From assembly GCF_900129095.1 (NCBI RefSeq), contig NZ_FQVA01000001.1:1116001-1180000 (forward strand): 64,000 nucleotides of DNA. Reading direction: 5' to 3'. This DNA comes from Microbulbifer donghaiensis. Its GTDB lineage: Bacteria; Pseudomonadota; Gammaproteobacteria; Pseudomonadales; Cellvibrionaceae. Both the position numbers and the translations under genes were made by a program. Positions 34,045-43,902 of this stretch are shown here, piece after piece; the stretch's first letter is position 1; each line of letters starts with the position of its first letter. The notes under the pieces were generated by a model, which saw only the letters and a program-made list of their open reading frames with translations, made no database searches and was not told the origin of the DNA.

Positions 34045-34399
34045 ATTTGTATCGAAGTCGTCAGGACTGCTATCCCTCCGACCGATATCTTTTTAAGACA
34101 TTCACAGCAGAATGTCGTCAAAGGACCGTATCGTCAAGCCTTCAGCCTGTTTGGCTGCTCAGCAATTTTGTGTAAATCGATCGTGACGGCTACTATCCCC
34201 ATTCCCCATAACGATTGGTAACTATCTGATTTATAACGAGAAAGGAACAATTTCTATCCTGTACCCAGAAATAGCAGTCGCGGCGACCGATATGTCGGTG
34301 TAATCCAGGTCACATTAATCAAGCTGCCCCCTCAGTGCCGAAAGCACACTGACTGCGGGAATCGCTGTCTATCGCGAACAGGAAGCCAAATTCGAGCAC
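34045..34399. other. intergenic upstream of the cassette array, no gene seen
   Basis: AT-rich, non-coding by eye. The array edge is a GTTATGC core at 34044-34038 (minus strand). A perfect 7-bp inverted repeat gacattc/gaatgtc (34097-34103 and 34110-34116) lies 53 bases beyond the edge. This is where an attI site or promoter for the cassettes would sit, but no integrase fragment was recognised. Confidence 0.4.
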
Positions 34400-34431
34400 A
34401 AAAAAAGCCCGCTCATTTGAACGGGCTTTTT
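34400..34431 (-). terminator. rho-independent terminator of purL
   Basis: Arms aagcccg (34405-34411) and cgggctt (34422-34428) enclose a 10-base loop. The minus-strand transcript then runs into seven U (34400-34406). It lies 22 bases past the purL stop. The plus-strand side also has ttttt and could end transcription in both directions. Confidence 0.85.
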
Positions 34432-34452
34432 CGGGTTTGCGAGCGAATCGAC

Positions 34453-37400
34453 TTAGTCGACAAATACACGCGCATTGCGGAACAGGCGCATCCAGCCGGA
34501 ATCCTCCTGCCAGTCGTCCGGGTGCCAGCTGTTGCTGACGGCGCGGGCGACGCGCTCCGGGTGCGGCATCATGATGGTGACGCGACCGTCTTCGGAGCAG
34601 AGCGAGGTGATACCGTTAACCGAGCCGTTCGGGTTGGCCGGATAGGTTTCGGTAATCTGCTGTTTGTTATTCAGGAAGCGCATGGCGATGGTGCCGGACT
34701 GCTCACAGGTCTCCAGCGCTTTCTGGTCCGCGAATTCCACGCGACCCTCGCCGTGGGCGACCGCCACTGGCATATAGGAACCGGCCATGCCCTTGAACAA
34801 CACCGATGGAGAATCCTCGACACCCACCAGCGCGAAGCGCGCCTCGTATTGTTCGGACAGGTTGCGCACAAAACGCGGCCAGTGACCCGCGCCGGGAATC
34901 AGCTCCTTGATCACCGAGAACATCTGACAGCCGTTGCACACCCCCAGGCCGAAAGTGTCCTTGCGGTTGAAGAAGGCCTCGAACTGGTCCCGCGCACGAG
35001 AGTGGAACAGGATCGTCTTGGCCCAGCCCTCACCGGCACCCAGAACGTCGCCGTAGGAGAAGCCGCCGCAGCCGACCAGGCCCTTGAATTCATCCAGGCT
35101 GACGCGACCGGCGAGAATATCGCTCATGTGCACGTCGACGGCGTTGAAGCCGGCGCGGTGGAAGGAGTGCGCCATCTCCACCTGACTGTTGACGCCCTGC
35201 TCGCGCAAAACGGCTATCTTCGGCCGCACGCCCTTGCTGATGTAGGGCGCACTGATGTCCTCGTTGATGTCGTAGGTCAGGTTTACCGACAGGCCCGGGT
35301 CGTCCTTGGCAATCGCGGCAAATTCCTGCGCTGCGCAGTCGGCATTGTCGCGTAGCGATTGGATGCGGTAGCTGGTTTCGGACCAGATCTGCTGCAGTTC
35401 CGTCCGCGTGCGATTGTAGATTTCCACACCGCTGTTGTTGATGCGCAGGCGATCGCAATTATTGATGTAGCCAATCTGGTGCGCCGGAATGCCCTTCTCA
35501 CCGAAGGTCTTCACCAGCATCCGCGCGTCGCAGGCAGGCACCTGCAGTACCGCGCCCAGCTCTTCGCTGAACAGTGCCGCTACCGGGTCGGCGCCCAGCT
35601 CCCAGATATCCAGGTCGAGGCCGACGCGGCCGGCAAACATCATCTCCGCCACCGCGGCAAACAGGCCGCCGTCGGAGCGGTCGTGGTAGGCGTAGATCAG
35701 GTCATCTTTCAGCAGCTTCTGCACTACCTCGAAGAAGCCTTTCAGCTTCTTGGCGCTGTCCAGGTCCGCTGGTACATCGCCCAGCTGGTTGTATACCTGC
35801 GCCAGACAGGAACCGCCGAGACGGTTTTTGCCCGCACCCAGATCGACCAGCAGCAGCTCGGTGTCGCCCTTGTCGGTGCGCAGCTGCGGCGTAGCGGTCT
35901 TGCGCACGTCGGTGACCGGCGAGAAGGCGGAGATAACCAGGGACAGCGGCGCGGTGACCGCCTTGTCTTCACCGCCATCGTTCCAGGCGGTGCGCATGGA
36001 CATGGAGTCCTTGCCCACCGGGATGGTGATGCCCAGCTCCGGACACAGGTCCATACCCACGGCTTCTACCGTGCGGTAGAGCTTTTCCTCTTCGCCCGGG
36101 TGGCCGGCGGCGCACATCCAGTTGGCGGACAGCTTGATGTCAGACAGCTGCTCGATCGGGGTACAGGCGATATTGGTGATTGCCTCACCCACCGCCAGGC
36201 GACCGGAGGCCGGTGCGTCCAGCAACGCCACCGGCGTGCGCTCGCCCATGGCCATGGCTTCGCCGGCGTAGCTGTCGTAGGAAACCGTGGTTACCGCACA
36301 GTCCGCCACCGGCACCTGCCAGGGACCAACCATCTGGTCGCGGGCCACCTGGCCAGTCACCGTGCGGTCGCCGATGGTGATCAGGAAGCTCTTGCTCGCC
36401 ACGGTTGGCAGGCGCAGCACGCGTTCGGCGGCCTCGTTCAGGTCGATATCCTTGGTGCTGAACGCCTTGCTTTCCACCACACGCTTTTCCGCATCGCGGT
36501 GCATGCGCGGCGGCTTGCCGAACAGCACGGACATGGGCAGGTCGACCGGCTGGGCGTCGAACTCCTTGTCATTCAGCAGCAGGCGCTTCTCTGCGGTCGC
36601 CTCGCCGACCACGGCGAAAGGCGCCCGCTCGCGCTCGCAGATCTTCTCGAAACGCTCCAGGTCCTGCGGCATCACTGCCAGCACGTAGCGCTCCTGGGAT
36701 TCGTTGCACCAGATCTCCAGCGGGCTCATACCCGGCTCGTCGCAGGGCACGTTGCGCAGCTCGAAATTGCCACCGGTGCCGCCGTCCTTGACCAGTTCCG
36801 GGAAGGCATTGGACAGGCCGCCGGCGCCGACATCGTGGATAAAGGCGATCGGGTTCTTGTCGCCCAGCTGCCAGCACTGGTCGATCACTTCCTGGCAGCG
36901 GCGCTCGATCTCCGGGTTCTGGCGCTGTACCGAGGCGAAGTCCAGGTCTTCGGAGCTGGAGCCGCTGGCCATACTGGAGGCGGCGCCGCCACCGAGGCCG
37001 ATCAGCATGGCTGGGCCGCCGAGCACCACCAGCTTGGCGCCGGGTGCGAACTCGGGCTTGTCGATATGTTCTTCGCGGATATTGCCGTAGCCGCCGGCGA
37101 TCATGATCGGCTTGTGGTAGCCGCGGCGCTCGTCGCCGAAATCCTCTTCGAAGGTGCGGAAATAGCCGCAAATGTTCGGGCGGCCGAATTCGTTGTTGAA
37201 TGCAGCGCCACCGATCGGGCCCTCGACCATGATATCCAGCGCGGTGACGATTCGCCCGGGCTTGCCGTAATCGGCTTCCCAGGGCTGTTCGTACCCGGGA
37301 ATCTGCAGGTTCGATACGGTAAAGCCGGTCAGGCCCACCTTGGGCTTGGAACCGCGGCCCACGGCGCCCTCGTCGCGGATTTCACCACCGGCACCGGTAC

Positions 37401-38319
37401 CGGCACCCGGGAATGGCGCGATGGCGGTCGGGTGGTTGTGGGTCTCCACCTTCATCAGCATATGGATCGGCTCGATACTGAAGCCGTATTCCTTGGTTTC
37501 CGGGTCCGGATAGAAACGACCGGCCCTGTGACCCGTCACCACCGCGGCATTGTCCGCGTAGGCGGACAGCACATTGTCACCGCCCTTCTGGTAGGTGTTC
37601 TTGATCATGCCAAACAGGGAGTGCGGCATGTCCTCGCCATCGATAGTCCAGCTGGCGTTGAAAATCTTGTGGCGACAGTGCTCGGAGTTCGCCTGGGCGA
37701 ACATCATCAACTCCACATCGGTGGGATTGCGCTCCAGATCCTGGAAGCTGGTCAGCAGGTAGTCGATCTCATCTTCCGCCAGCGCCAGCCCCAGGCTGAC
37801 GTTGGCCTCTTCCAGCGCCGAACGGCCGCCGTCGAGTACATCGACCTTGGTCAGCTGGCGCGGCTTGTCTTCGTGGAACAGCTGTTCCGCCTGGTCGAAG
37901 CCGGAAAACACCGACTCCACCATGCGATCGTGCAGCTGGTCCGCCAGGGCTTGCCGTTCAGCTGCGGTTAATTCGACGCCGCTAATGTAATAGGCGATGC
38001 CGCGCTCGAGGCGGTGAATCTGGGTCAGGCCGGCGTTGTGCGCGATATCGGTCGCCTTGGACGACCAGGGCGAGATGGTGCCCGGGCGCGGAACAACCAA
38101 AAGCAGCTCGCCTTCGGGCTGGTGCTTTTCCTCGGTGGGACCGTACTGCAACAGTCTCTCGAGCAGCGCCTGCTCCTTCTTGTCCAGCTTTTTGCTGTCG
38201 GCGAAATGCACGAACTCGGCATAGACATCGCCAATCGCGGGCTGCAGCGCACGCAGTTGATTGAGCAATTTTTGATGGCGGAATTTCGACAGTGCGGGAG
38301 CACCACGCAGAACTAGCAT
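34453..38319 (-). CDS. purL: phosphoribosylformylglycinamidine synthase
   Basis: This 1288-residue single-chain enzyme catalyses the ATP- and glutamine-dependent conversion of FGAR to FGAM in purine biosynthesis. Its order is an N-terminal PurS-like domain ([18 protein letters not shown]), a linker and two AIR synthase-like halves with [20 protein letters not shown] near residue 305. The C-terminal class I glutamine amidotransferase has Cys in LGVCNGCQM near residue 1132 and His/Glu in MPHPER near residue 1255. Length matches gammaproteobacterial PurL (about 1295). The frame extends upstream to 38604, but ATG 38319 begins the conserved MLVLRG start. Long open frames on the opposite strand are shadows. 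Confidence 0.97.
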   Translation of the reverse strand: MLVLRGAPALSKFRHQKLLNQLRALQPAIGDVYAEFVHFADSKKLDKKEQALLERLLQYGPTEEKHQPEGELLLVVPRPGTISPWSSKATDIAHNAGLTQIHRLERGIAYYISGVELTAAERQALADQLHDRMVESVFSGFDQAEQLFHEDKPRQLTKVDVLDGGRSALEEANVSLGLALAEDEIDYLLTSFQDLERNPTDVELMMFAQANSEHCRHKIFNASWTIDGEDMPHSLFGMIKNTYQKGGDNVLSAYADNAAVVTGHRAGRFYPDPETKEYGFSIEPIHMLMKVETHNHPTAIAPFPGAGTGAGGEIRDEGAVGRGSKPKVGLTGFTVSNLQIPGYEQPWEADYGKPGRIVTALDIMVEGPIGGAAFNNEFGRPNICGYFRTFEEDFGDERRGYHKPIMIAGGYGNIREEHIDKPEFAPGAKLVVLGGPAMLIGLGGGAASSMASGSSSEDLDFASVQRQNPEIERRCQEVIDQCWQLGDKNPIAFIHDVGAGGLSNAFPELVKDGGTGGNFELRNVPCDEPGMSPLEIWCNESQERYVLAVMPQDLERFEKICERERAPFAVVGEATAEKRLLLNDKEFDAQPVDLPMSVLFGKPPRMHRDAEKRVVESKAFSTKDIDLNEAAERVLRLPTVASKSFLITIGDRTVTGQVARDQMVGPWQVPVADCAVTTVSYDSYAGEAMAMGERTPVALLDAPASGRLAVGEAITNIACTPIEQLSDIKLSANWMCAAGHPGEEEKLYRTVEAVGMDLCPELGITIPVGKDSMSMRTAWNDGGEDKAVTAPLSLVISAFSPVTDVRKTATPQLRTDKGDTELLLVDLGAGKNRLGGSCLAQVYNQLGDVPADLDSAKKLKGFFEVVQKLLKDDLIYAYHDRSDGGLFAAVAEMMFAGRVGLDLDIWELGADPVAALFSEELGAVLQVPACDARMLVKTFGEKGIPAHQIGYINNCDRLRINNSGVEIYNRTRTELQQIWSETSYRIQSLRDNADCAAQEFAAIAKDDPGLSVNLTYDINEDISAPYISKGVRPKIAVLREQGVNSQVEMAHSFHRAGFNAVDVHMSDILAGRVSLDEFKGLVGCGGFSYGDVLGAGEGWAKTILFHSRARDQFEAFFNRKDTFGLGVCNGCQMFSVIKELIPGAGHWPRFVRNLSEQYEARFALVGVEDSPSVLFKGMAGSYMPVAVAHGEGRVEFADQKALETCEQSGTIAMRFLNNKQQITETYPANPNGSVNGITSLCSEDGRVTIMMPHPERVARAVSNSWHPDDWQEDSGWMRLFRNARVFVD

Positions 38320-38758
38320 CGCGGGAGTTTGCCTCTTGTCTGAATGTGAACCTGAATCAGGTTGGAGACCCCGCGCCGCAGAAGATCGCGCGAGGCCCCG
38401 GGAATTGGAGAGGGCGCAATTGTACCTGAAGCATCGCGACTCCAACACTGCCCAGCGGCACTTGTGGGCGCATTGTGCGGTCAAAATTCGCAGCGTACGT
38501 CCAGTCGTATCGGCTAGGCGTGTAGGCGCAAAAATTGGCGCGGTATTGATTCCCGCGCCAGGCTCGGCTTGGCAGGGCCTACTAGAATTACCGCATAGAT
38601 GCAACTCCAGAAGTCACATCGCCACGCGGAATTGGGCAATCTGTCACCTGTTAGGGTAAAATTGCCGATCTTTTGCCGGCCCCGTCGCTCAGGATGAGCA
38701 ATGCCGGTATCCGCTGCGATAAAAAGCGATAGCAGCTAAGGGACTGAGGGGACTGTGT

Positions 38759-40240
38759 ATGATCATGAAAAGCCGCTTGCTGCGCTACAGCCGCCGCCTC
38801 GCCAAAGGCCTGGCCCTGGCTTGTTGCGCCTCGCTGCTGGTGGCGAGTAAGGCACCGGACATGCTGGAGCGCATCAAGAACTCCGGCAAGCTGGTCGTAC
38901 TCTCCCAGAACGGTCCCACCACTTACTACGAAGATGCCTCAGGCACCCACACCGGGTTCGAATACGGCATGCTGCAGGCCTTCGCCGATGAGCTGGGCGT
39001 AATGCTGGAAATCCGCGATGTGCACGACCTGGATCAGATGTTCGCGCGCCTGCGCGACTCCGAGGAAGGCGCTCACCTGGCCGCCGCCGGTCTCACCGTA
39101 ACTCCGGAGCGCCGGGAACAGGTGCGCTTCACCCCCTCCTACTTTGAAATCCGCCAGCAAGTCATCTACCGCCTCGGTGAACAGCGCCCGCGCAAGGCCA
39201 GCGACCTGGAGGACAAGAAGATTGCCGTCATTGCCGGCAGTGCCCACGCCGAGGAAATGCGCAAACTGGCCCACCGCTTCCCGGGGCTGCAGTGGGAAGA
39301 GGTCTCCGATGTCGGCGCCATGGAACTGTTGGAGCTGGTCGACCAGGGCAGGTACAACTACGCCGTCGTCGATTCCAATGCCTACGCCGTACACCGCGGC
39401 CTCTACCCGAATACCGCCATCGCCTTCAATCTGACCCAGTACCAGCCGGTAGCCTGGGCCCTGCCGCAGGGCGATGACGACAGCCTCTACCGCACCGCCC
39501 GGCGCTTTATGCTGAGAGCCAACACCAGTGGCCTGGTGGCGCAGCTGCGCGAGGAATTTTTCGGCCACGTGGGTAAACTGAACCCGGGCGGCGCCCAGGC
39601 TTTCGCCAAGAACAGCCGCGACCGCCTGCCCCAGTGGCGCGAAACCATGCAGAAGGTCGCAGACGACTACGAACTGGACTGGCACCTGCTGGCGGCACTC
39701 AGCTACCAGGAATCCCACTGGAATGCCCGCGCCAAATCCCGCACCGGCGTGCGCGGCCTGATGATGCTCACCCGCAACACCGCGCGCGAACTGGGTGTCG
39801 ACCGCCTGAACCCGGAAGAAAGTATCGAGGGCGGTGCCCGCTATATAGTGCAGATCCGCGACAAGATCCCCGAGCGTATCCGCGAACCGGACCGCACCTG
39901 GATGGCGCTGGCCGCCTACAATGTCGGCTACGGCCACCTCGAGGATGCGCGGGTACTGACCGAGAAGATGGGCGGCAATCCGGATCTCTGGGCCGATGTG
40001 CGCAAGCACCTGCCGCTACTGGCCAAGCGCCAGTACTACAAGGACACCAAACACGGCTACGCGCGCGGCTGGGAGCCGGTCACCTACGTACAGAATATCC
40101 GCCACTACCAGGCGCTGCTGACCTGGAGCAGCCGCATCGAGGAACAGCGTCTGGCCGCAGCCAACGACGGCGCTGCCGAAGCGCTGGCCGATAACACTGA
40201 AGTTGATGCGGAAGCGGCCGGCGCCACCCCCGCCCTGTAA
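38759..40240 (+). CDS. mltF: membrane-bound lytic murein transglycosylase F
   Basis: This 493-residue protein has a signal sequence (KSRLLRYSRRLAKGLALACCASLLVAS). A periplasmic solute-binding-type domain follows at about residues 40-265 (GKLVVLSQNGPTTYYED start). The C-terminal SLT domain has the catalytic Glu in LSYQESHWNARAKS near residue 318, GVRGLMMLTRNTA, and AAYNVGYGHLEDA near 383. MltF cleaves peptidoglycan glycan strands to 1,6-anhydro ends, with the N-domain modulating activity. It is divergent from purL, as in Pseudomonas and relatives. Length is typical. Start at ATG 38759 or 38765; no strong Shine-Dalgarno separates them. Confidence 0.95.
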   Translation: MIMKSRLLRYSRRLAKGLALACCASLLVASKAPDMLERIKNSGKLVVLSQNGPTTYYEDASGTHTGFEYGMLQAFADELGVMLEIRDVHDLDQMFARLRDSEEGAHLAAAGLTVTPERREQVRFTPSYFEIRQQVIYRLGEQRPRKASDLEDKKIAVIAGSAHAEEMRKLAHRFPGLQWEEVSDVGAMELLELVDQGRYNYAVVDSNAYAVHRGLYPNTAIAFNLTQYQPVAWALPQGDDDSLYRTARRFMLRANTSGLVAQLREEFFGHVGKLNPGGAQAFAKNSRDRLPQWRETMQKVADDYELDWHLLAALSYQESHWNARAKSRTGVRGLMMLTRNTARELGVDRLNPEESIEGGARYIVQIRDKIPERIREPDRTWMALAAYNVGYGHLEDARVLTEKMGGNPDLWADVRKHLPLLAKRQYYKDTKHGYARGWEPVTYVQNIRHYQALLTWSSRIEEQRLAAANDGAAEALADNTEVDAEAAGATPAL

Positions 40241-40258
40241 TCGATCTCCCCGGCGCCC

Positions 40259-40891
40259 CTATAAATCCTGCCGCCAGGAGTCTGGCAAAAACTCCAGGTC
40301 CCGCGGCTCATCGATATCCGCGAGCATCTCCAGCCACTCACACCGCAACCCGCAGTGATCGAGGCGCTGCCGGGTCTGCGCCGCCACCACTTCCGTACTC
40401 CAGTGGATATTCTCAAACAGCGCGGCTTCGGCTCGTTTCAGGCCTAGTAGCGCGTAACCGCCATCGCGGGTGGGATAGATAACCGCATCGGACTTTTCCA
40501 TTGCGGCGGCCGCCTTGCGCAGACGCTCGGCGGATAGCTGCGGGCAGTCGGTGCCGAGCAGCAGCACCGCCTCGCCCGCTTGCCGTGCGCGCCTGGCCGC
40601 GCGCCAGAGTCGCTGGCCGAGATCGCCGCCGCCCTGACTGCTCAGCGCTACGCCTTCCGGCAACCGGAATGACTGCCAGTAGTCGTGATTGCTGTCCGGC
40701 GCTACACACAGTTCGACAGATCCCAGTTGCGCGCGTACACACTGCTCCAGGGTGTACCGCAACATCCTCTCGGCCAGTGCCGCGGCACCCTGCTCGCCCA
40801 GGGCCGGAAGCAGTCGCGTCTTGGCGAAACCGGCGAGCGGCGCCTTGGCAAAAATAATCAGGCGCAGTGCACTGTTCGAGAGTTCAGTCAT
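40259..40891 (-). CDS. TIGR04282-type glycosyltransferase of arsenosugar cluster
   Basis: This 210-residue nucleotidyl/glycosyl-transferase-like protein starts LRLIIFAKAPLAGFAKTRLLP, the TIGR04282 (CofC-like) signature. QGGGDLGQRLWRAARRA near residue 80 and VLLLGTDCPQLSAERL near residue 102 follow (TDCP as the metal-binding site). This family co-occurs with the radical-SAM protein ArsS and is assigned to arsenosugar biosynthesis, where it is thought to act on the sugar part. It is the last gene of the operon; its ATG overlaps the stop of the preceding gene by eight bases (ATGACTGA), so translation is likely coupled. A convergent mltF stop lies 18 bases away. Confidence 0.88.
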   Translation of the reverse strand: MTELSNSALRLIIFAKAPLAGFAKTRLLPALGEQGAAALAERMLRYTLEQCVRAQLGSVELCVAPDSNHDYWQSFRLPEGVALSSQGGGDLGQRLWRAARRARQAGEAVLLLGTDCPQLSAERLRKAAAAMEKSDAVIYPTRDGGYALLGLKRAEAALFENIHWSTEVVAAQTRQRLDHCGLRCEWLEMLADIDEPRDLEFLPDSWRQDL

Positions 40892-41558
40892 AGCGCCGCG
40901 CGAGTGATTCTGCGGGCACGCCGCGCCAGTACGCAAAGCGCAGCCGCCACATCAACAGTACCGTGCGGATCACGCCGTATTTCTGCCAACGTCGTCCCGA
41001 AGTCGCAGCTCGATGACCAATACAGGCCGGCCGCGAATGTTTCAGCAGGCGCTTACTGAGTTCTATGTCCTCCATCAGCGGCTGCTCGGGAAACCCGCCC
41101 GACGCTCGAAACAGATCGCGACGCACAAATATGGCCTGGTCTCCGGTGGCGATGCCGCTCAGCCGCGAGCGCCGGTTGATCAGGGTGGCGATCAGCGGAA
41201 ACCAAATGCTGTCGCCGCTGATACGCAGGTCAAAGCGGCCCCAGCTAAATTTTTCTTTGGCCGCCCGCTGAATCTCTTCAAATGCACAGTCGGGCAAGCG
41301 GGTATCCGCATGCAGGAACAGCAGCCAATCGCCACTGGCAGCTGCGGCGCCGGCATTCATCTGCCGCGCCCTGCCCCGCTGTGCATCGAGCACATGCAGA
41401 CCTGCCGCTGTCGCCAGTTCAACACTGCCATCGCTACTGCCGCCATCCACCAGGATCAGTTCGCAGTCCGCCCGCGCCTGCAGATAACGCAGGTGCTCGA
41501 TCAGGTCCGGCAGCTGCTGCCGCTCGTTCAGCAGTGGAACCACAATGGTGTAACGCAC
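40884..41558 (-). CDS. TIGR04283-type family 2 glycosyltransferase of arsenosugar cluster
   Basis: This 224-residue GT-A glycosyltransferase starts YTIVVPLLNERQQLPDLI, then has LILVDGGSSDGS near residue 35 and the metal-binding LFLHADTRLP near residue 81. GDQAIFVRRDLF near 143 and PLMEDIELSKRL near 163 (catalytic ED) follow. It fits TIGR04283, the second small transferase of arsenosugar clusters. The start codon is GTG at 41558, whose G is shared with the TAG stop of the FAD enzyme (TAGTG), which indicates coupled translation. Confidence 0.88.
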   Translation of the reverse strand: MRYTIVVPLLNERQQLPDLIEHLRYLQARADCELILVDGGSSDGSVELATAAGLHVLDAQRGRARQMNAGAAAASGDWLLFLHADTRLPDCAFEEIQRAAKEKFSWGRFDLRISGDSIWFPLIATLINRRSRLSGIATGDQAIFVRRDLFRASGGFPEQPLMEDIELSKRLLKHSRPACIGHRAATSGRRWQKYGVIRTVLLMWRLRFAYWRGVPAESLARRYD

Positions 41559-43036
41559 TAGCCGCGCCTCCAGCGGTGAAAGCGCTCCAGCCAGCGCAGC
41601 AGCCTTGCCGGTGCATGCGCGCGCTTCCAGTTGCCCGCTGCATATTTATTGGCTTCCGCCATGGTCGGGTAAATATGAATGGTCGACAGCAGCTTGTTCA
41701 TGCCGAGCCCGTGTTTTATCGCCAGTACAAACTCGGCGATCAGTTCCGCCGCACCCTCACCGACGATAGCGACGCCGAGGATCTTGTCCCGGCCCGGCGC
41801 TGTCAGAACCTTGACGAAGCCCTGTGCGGTGCCATCGACAATGGCCCGGTCGAGATCGTCGATACCGTAACGGGTGACTTCATAGGTAATATTTCTCTCG
41901 CGGGCCTGCTGCTCGGTCAGGCCTGCGCTGGCAACTTCCGGATCGACGAATACCGCCCGCGGCACCAGCGAATAATCCACGGCAAACTTTTTAAAGTCGC
42001 CAAAGAGTCCGTTGACCGCCGCATACCAGGCCTGGTGCGAAGCCATATGAGTAAACTGATAGGGTCCCACCAAGTCGCCAGCGGCGAGAATGTGCGGATG
42101 GCGGGTGCGCAAATACGGATCTGTGTGCAGCTTGCCTTCCGCGACAATACCCAGCTCTTCCAGACCGAAACCGGACACCCGTGCCCGACGCCCCAGTGCC
42201 AGCAGCAGGTGATCGAAATCCAGCGTCTGCTCCCCGTCGGCGCTGTGCAGGCGCACACTGCCCCCGGTCGATTCCGCGTTACCGCTTTCAAATGCGCGCG
42301 CCTCGTGTGCGGTCAACACGGTTACGCCGCTCGCTCTGAGCGACTGCTGCACCGCGTCGGAAACATCGCGATCTTCCAGCGGCAGCAATCGGTCCGCCTT
42401 TTCCACCAGCGTCACCCGCGTGCCCAGGCGCGCGAACGCCTGCGCCAGTTCGCAGCCGATGGCGCCGCCACCCAGCACCAGCAAACTGTCCGGCACCTGC
42501 GGCAGGCGGGCAAAGTTATCCCATAAGGTGTCGCTGGTAACGTATTGAATCCGGTCCAGCCCCAGCAGCGGCGGCACCAGAGGCTCGGCTCCGGTAGCGA
42601 GAATAATTGCGCGCGCAGTGAGTGTCTGCTCACCCCCTGCGTTCAGGGAGATTTTTACTGTCCAGGGATCGACCAGCCGGGCGCGCCCCTGCAGCACCTC
42701 CACCCCGAGGCCGGTGTAGCGTTCCACGCTGTCGTGCGGCTCGATCGCGGCGATGGAATTGCGCACGTGCGCCATCACCGCGGGAAAATCGATTTTCGGC
42801 TTGTCGAGCGCCACACCGAATTTATGCGCATCGCGCGCCTGCTGTGCCACGCGGGCGCACTTGATCAACGCCTTGCTCGGCACACAGCCGGTATTCAGGC
42901 AATCGCCACCCATTGCGCCGGCTTCGACCAGCGTGACTTTGGCCTTGACCGCCGCGGCGATATAGGCGCTCACCAGCCCGGCGGCGCCGGCGCCGAAAAC
43001 AATCAGGTTGCGGTCGAACTTGCGTGGTTTGCTCAT
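41558..43036 (-). CDS. FAD-dependent pyridine nucleotide-disulfide oxidoreductase
   Basis: This 492-residue enzyme of the mercuric reductase/lipoamide dehydrogenase type has FAD-binding FGAGAAGLVSAYIAA near residue 14, the redox pair in GGDCLNTGCVPSK (Cys47/Cys52), NAD-binding LVLGGGAIGCELA near 187, ILAAGDLVGPYQFTH near 318 and the C-terminal dimer-interface active site IHIYPTMAEA near 458. It has no N-terminal metal-binding domain and no C-terminal vicinal Cys pair as in MerA, so mercury reduction is not implied. Its place between TVP38 and the glycosyltransferases suggests a redox step in the same pathway; the substrate is unknown. Confidence 0.88.
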   Translation of the reverse strand: MSKPRKFDRNLIVFGAGAAGLVSAYIAAAVKAKVTLVEAGAMGGDCLNTGCVPSKALIKCARVAQQARDAHKFGVALDKPKIDFPAVMAHVRNSIAAIEPHDSVERYTGLGVEVLQGRARLVDPWTVKISLNAGGEQTLTARAIILATGAEPLVPPLLGLDRIQYVTSDTLWDNFARLPQVPDSLLVLGGGAIGCELAQAFARLGTRVTLVEKADRLLPLEDRDVSDAVQQSLRASGVTVLTAHEARAFESGNAESTGGSVRLHSADGEQTLDFDHLLLALGRRARVSGFGLEELGIVAEGKLHTDPYLRTRHPHILAAGDLVGPYQFTHMASHQAWYAAVNGLFGDFKKFAVDYSLVPRAVFVDPEVASAGLTEQQARERNITYEVTRYGIDDLDRAIVDGTAQGFVKVLTAPGRDKILGVAIVGEGAAELIAEFVLAIKHGLGMNKLLSTIHIYPTMAEANKYAAGNWKRAHAPARLLRWLERFHRWRRG

Positions 43037-43045
43037 GGTAAAAAA

Positions 43046-43729
43046 TCAGGCCGCACTGCGATGGCGCTTGAGCCAGCTTAAAAAATATTTCGCCAGCAGG
43101 GGGAAAATGCCCAGCAGCACGAAGGACAGCAGCAGCTGCGGCGACAGGATATCGCCGAGGCTCTCCACGCGCCCCAATTGCGTGCCCGCGTTCACGTACA
43201 CGACTGTGGCAGCCAGCATCCCCAGCTGACTGACCCAGTAAAATGTCCAGGTCCGGATACGGGTGAGCCCCATCAGAATATTGATCACGAAAAACGGAAA
43301 AAGCGGCACCAGACGCAGTGCGAACAGATAGAAGGCACCCTCCCGCTCGATACCGGCATGCACCGCGGCGAGGCGCTGGCCGAAACGGCTCTGCACCCAG
43401 TCCTGCAGTAAATAGCGCGAGACCAGGAACGCCATTGTCGCGCCGATACTGGACGCAAAGGACACGATGACCGTACCCCAAAACAAGCCGAATATCGCAC
43501 CGGCCGCCAGTGACATGATCGCCGCACCGGGCAGGGACAGCCCGGTGACCAGAATATAAAACAACGTAAACAACAGGCCCACGAGGAGCGGAGACTCCGC
43601 GCGCCACTGCTCGAACTGTTCCCGCCCGGCCTTGAGGCTCTCCAGCGTCAGCCACTGGTGCAGGTCGAACAGATAAAAGGCCAACCCCAGCACCAGCAAT
43701 ACTGCGATCAATAAAACTTTTTTGCTCAC
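43046..43729 (-). CDS. TVP38/TMEM64 family membrane protein
   Basis: This 227-residue inner-membrane protein has about five to six helices and carries the VTT-domain pattern: GLSLPGAAIMSLAAGAIFG near residue 64, FASSIGATMAFLVSRYLL near 91, LRLVPLFPFFVINILMGLT near 139, and YVNAGTQLG near 178. VTT proteins are thought to be lipid scramblases or transporters. TVP38-type proteins are frequently encoded beside disulfide oxidoreductases, as here (10 bases upstream of the FAD enzyme gene). Its role in arsenosugar metabolism, if any, is unknown. Confidence 0.85.
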   Translation of the reverse strand: MSKKVLLIAVLLVLGLAFYLFDLHQWLTLESLKAGREQFEQWRAESPLLVGLLFTLFYILVTGLSLPGAAIMSLAAGAIFGLFWGTVIVSFASSIGATMAFLVSRYLLQDWVQSRFGQRLAAVHAGIEREGAFYLFALRLVPLFPFFVINILMGLTRIRTWTFYWVSQLGMLAATVVYVNAGTQLGRVESLGDILSPQLLLSFVLLGIFPLLAKYFLSWLKRHRSAA

Positions 43730-43902
43730 TTATATTTCTGCCTGATATGAAGTGGCTTCAAAACGTAGCGAGCGGGCGCCTGGTGGCGGCCGCCGGAGCG
43801 GAGGCACCGGAGTGTACACCGCGTACATGAGATGCCGACCGGGCTGGCGCACCAGCACCGCCGGACGCCGCCAGGCGCACGCGCAGTAGTTTTGGGGCCG
43901 CT

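Noticed and set aside
34205-34239. Two ATAACGA strings resembling attC ends upstream of the array
   Set aside because: They have no paired arms and no gene between them; similar short strings are expected by chance in AT-rich DNA.
34417-37971. Long plus-strand open frames (312 and 870 codons) across purL
   Set aside because: They are antisense to a complete purL with all catalytic motifs and have the His/Val/Gly/Gln-rich composition of reverse-frame shadows.
43776-43878. 8-bp inverted repeat (gcgcctgg / ccaggcgc) between TVP38 and arsS genes
   Set aside because: The arms are short, the loop is nearly 90 bases and the DNA is GC-rich, so chance pairing is likely; no ArsR-type operator was recognised.
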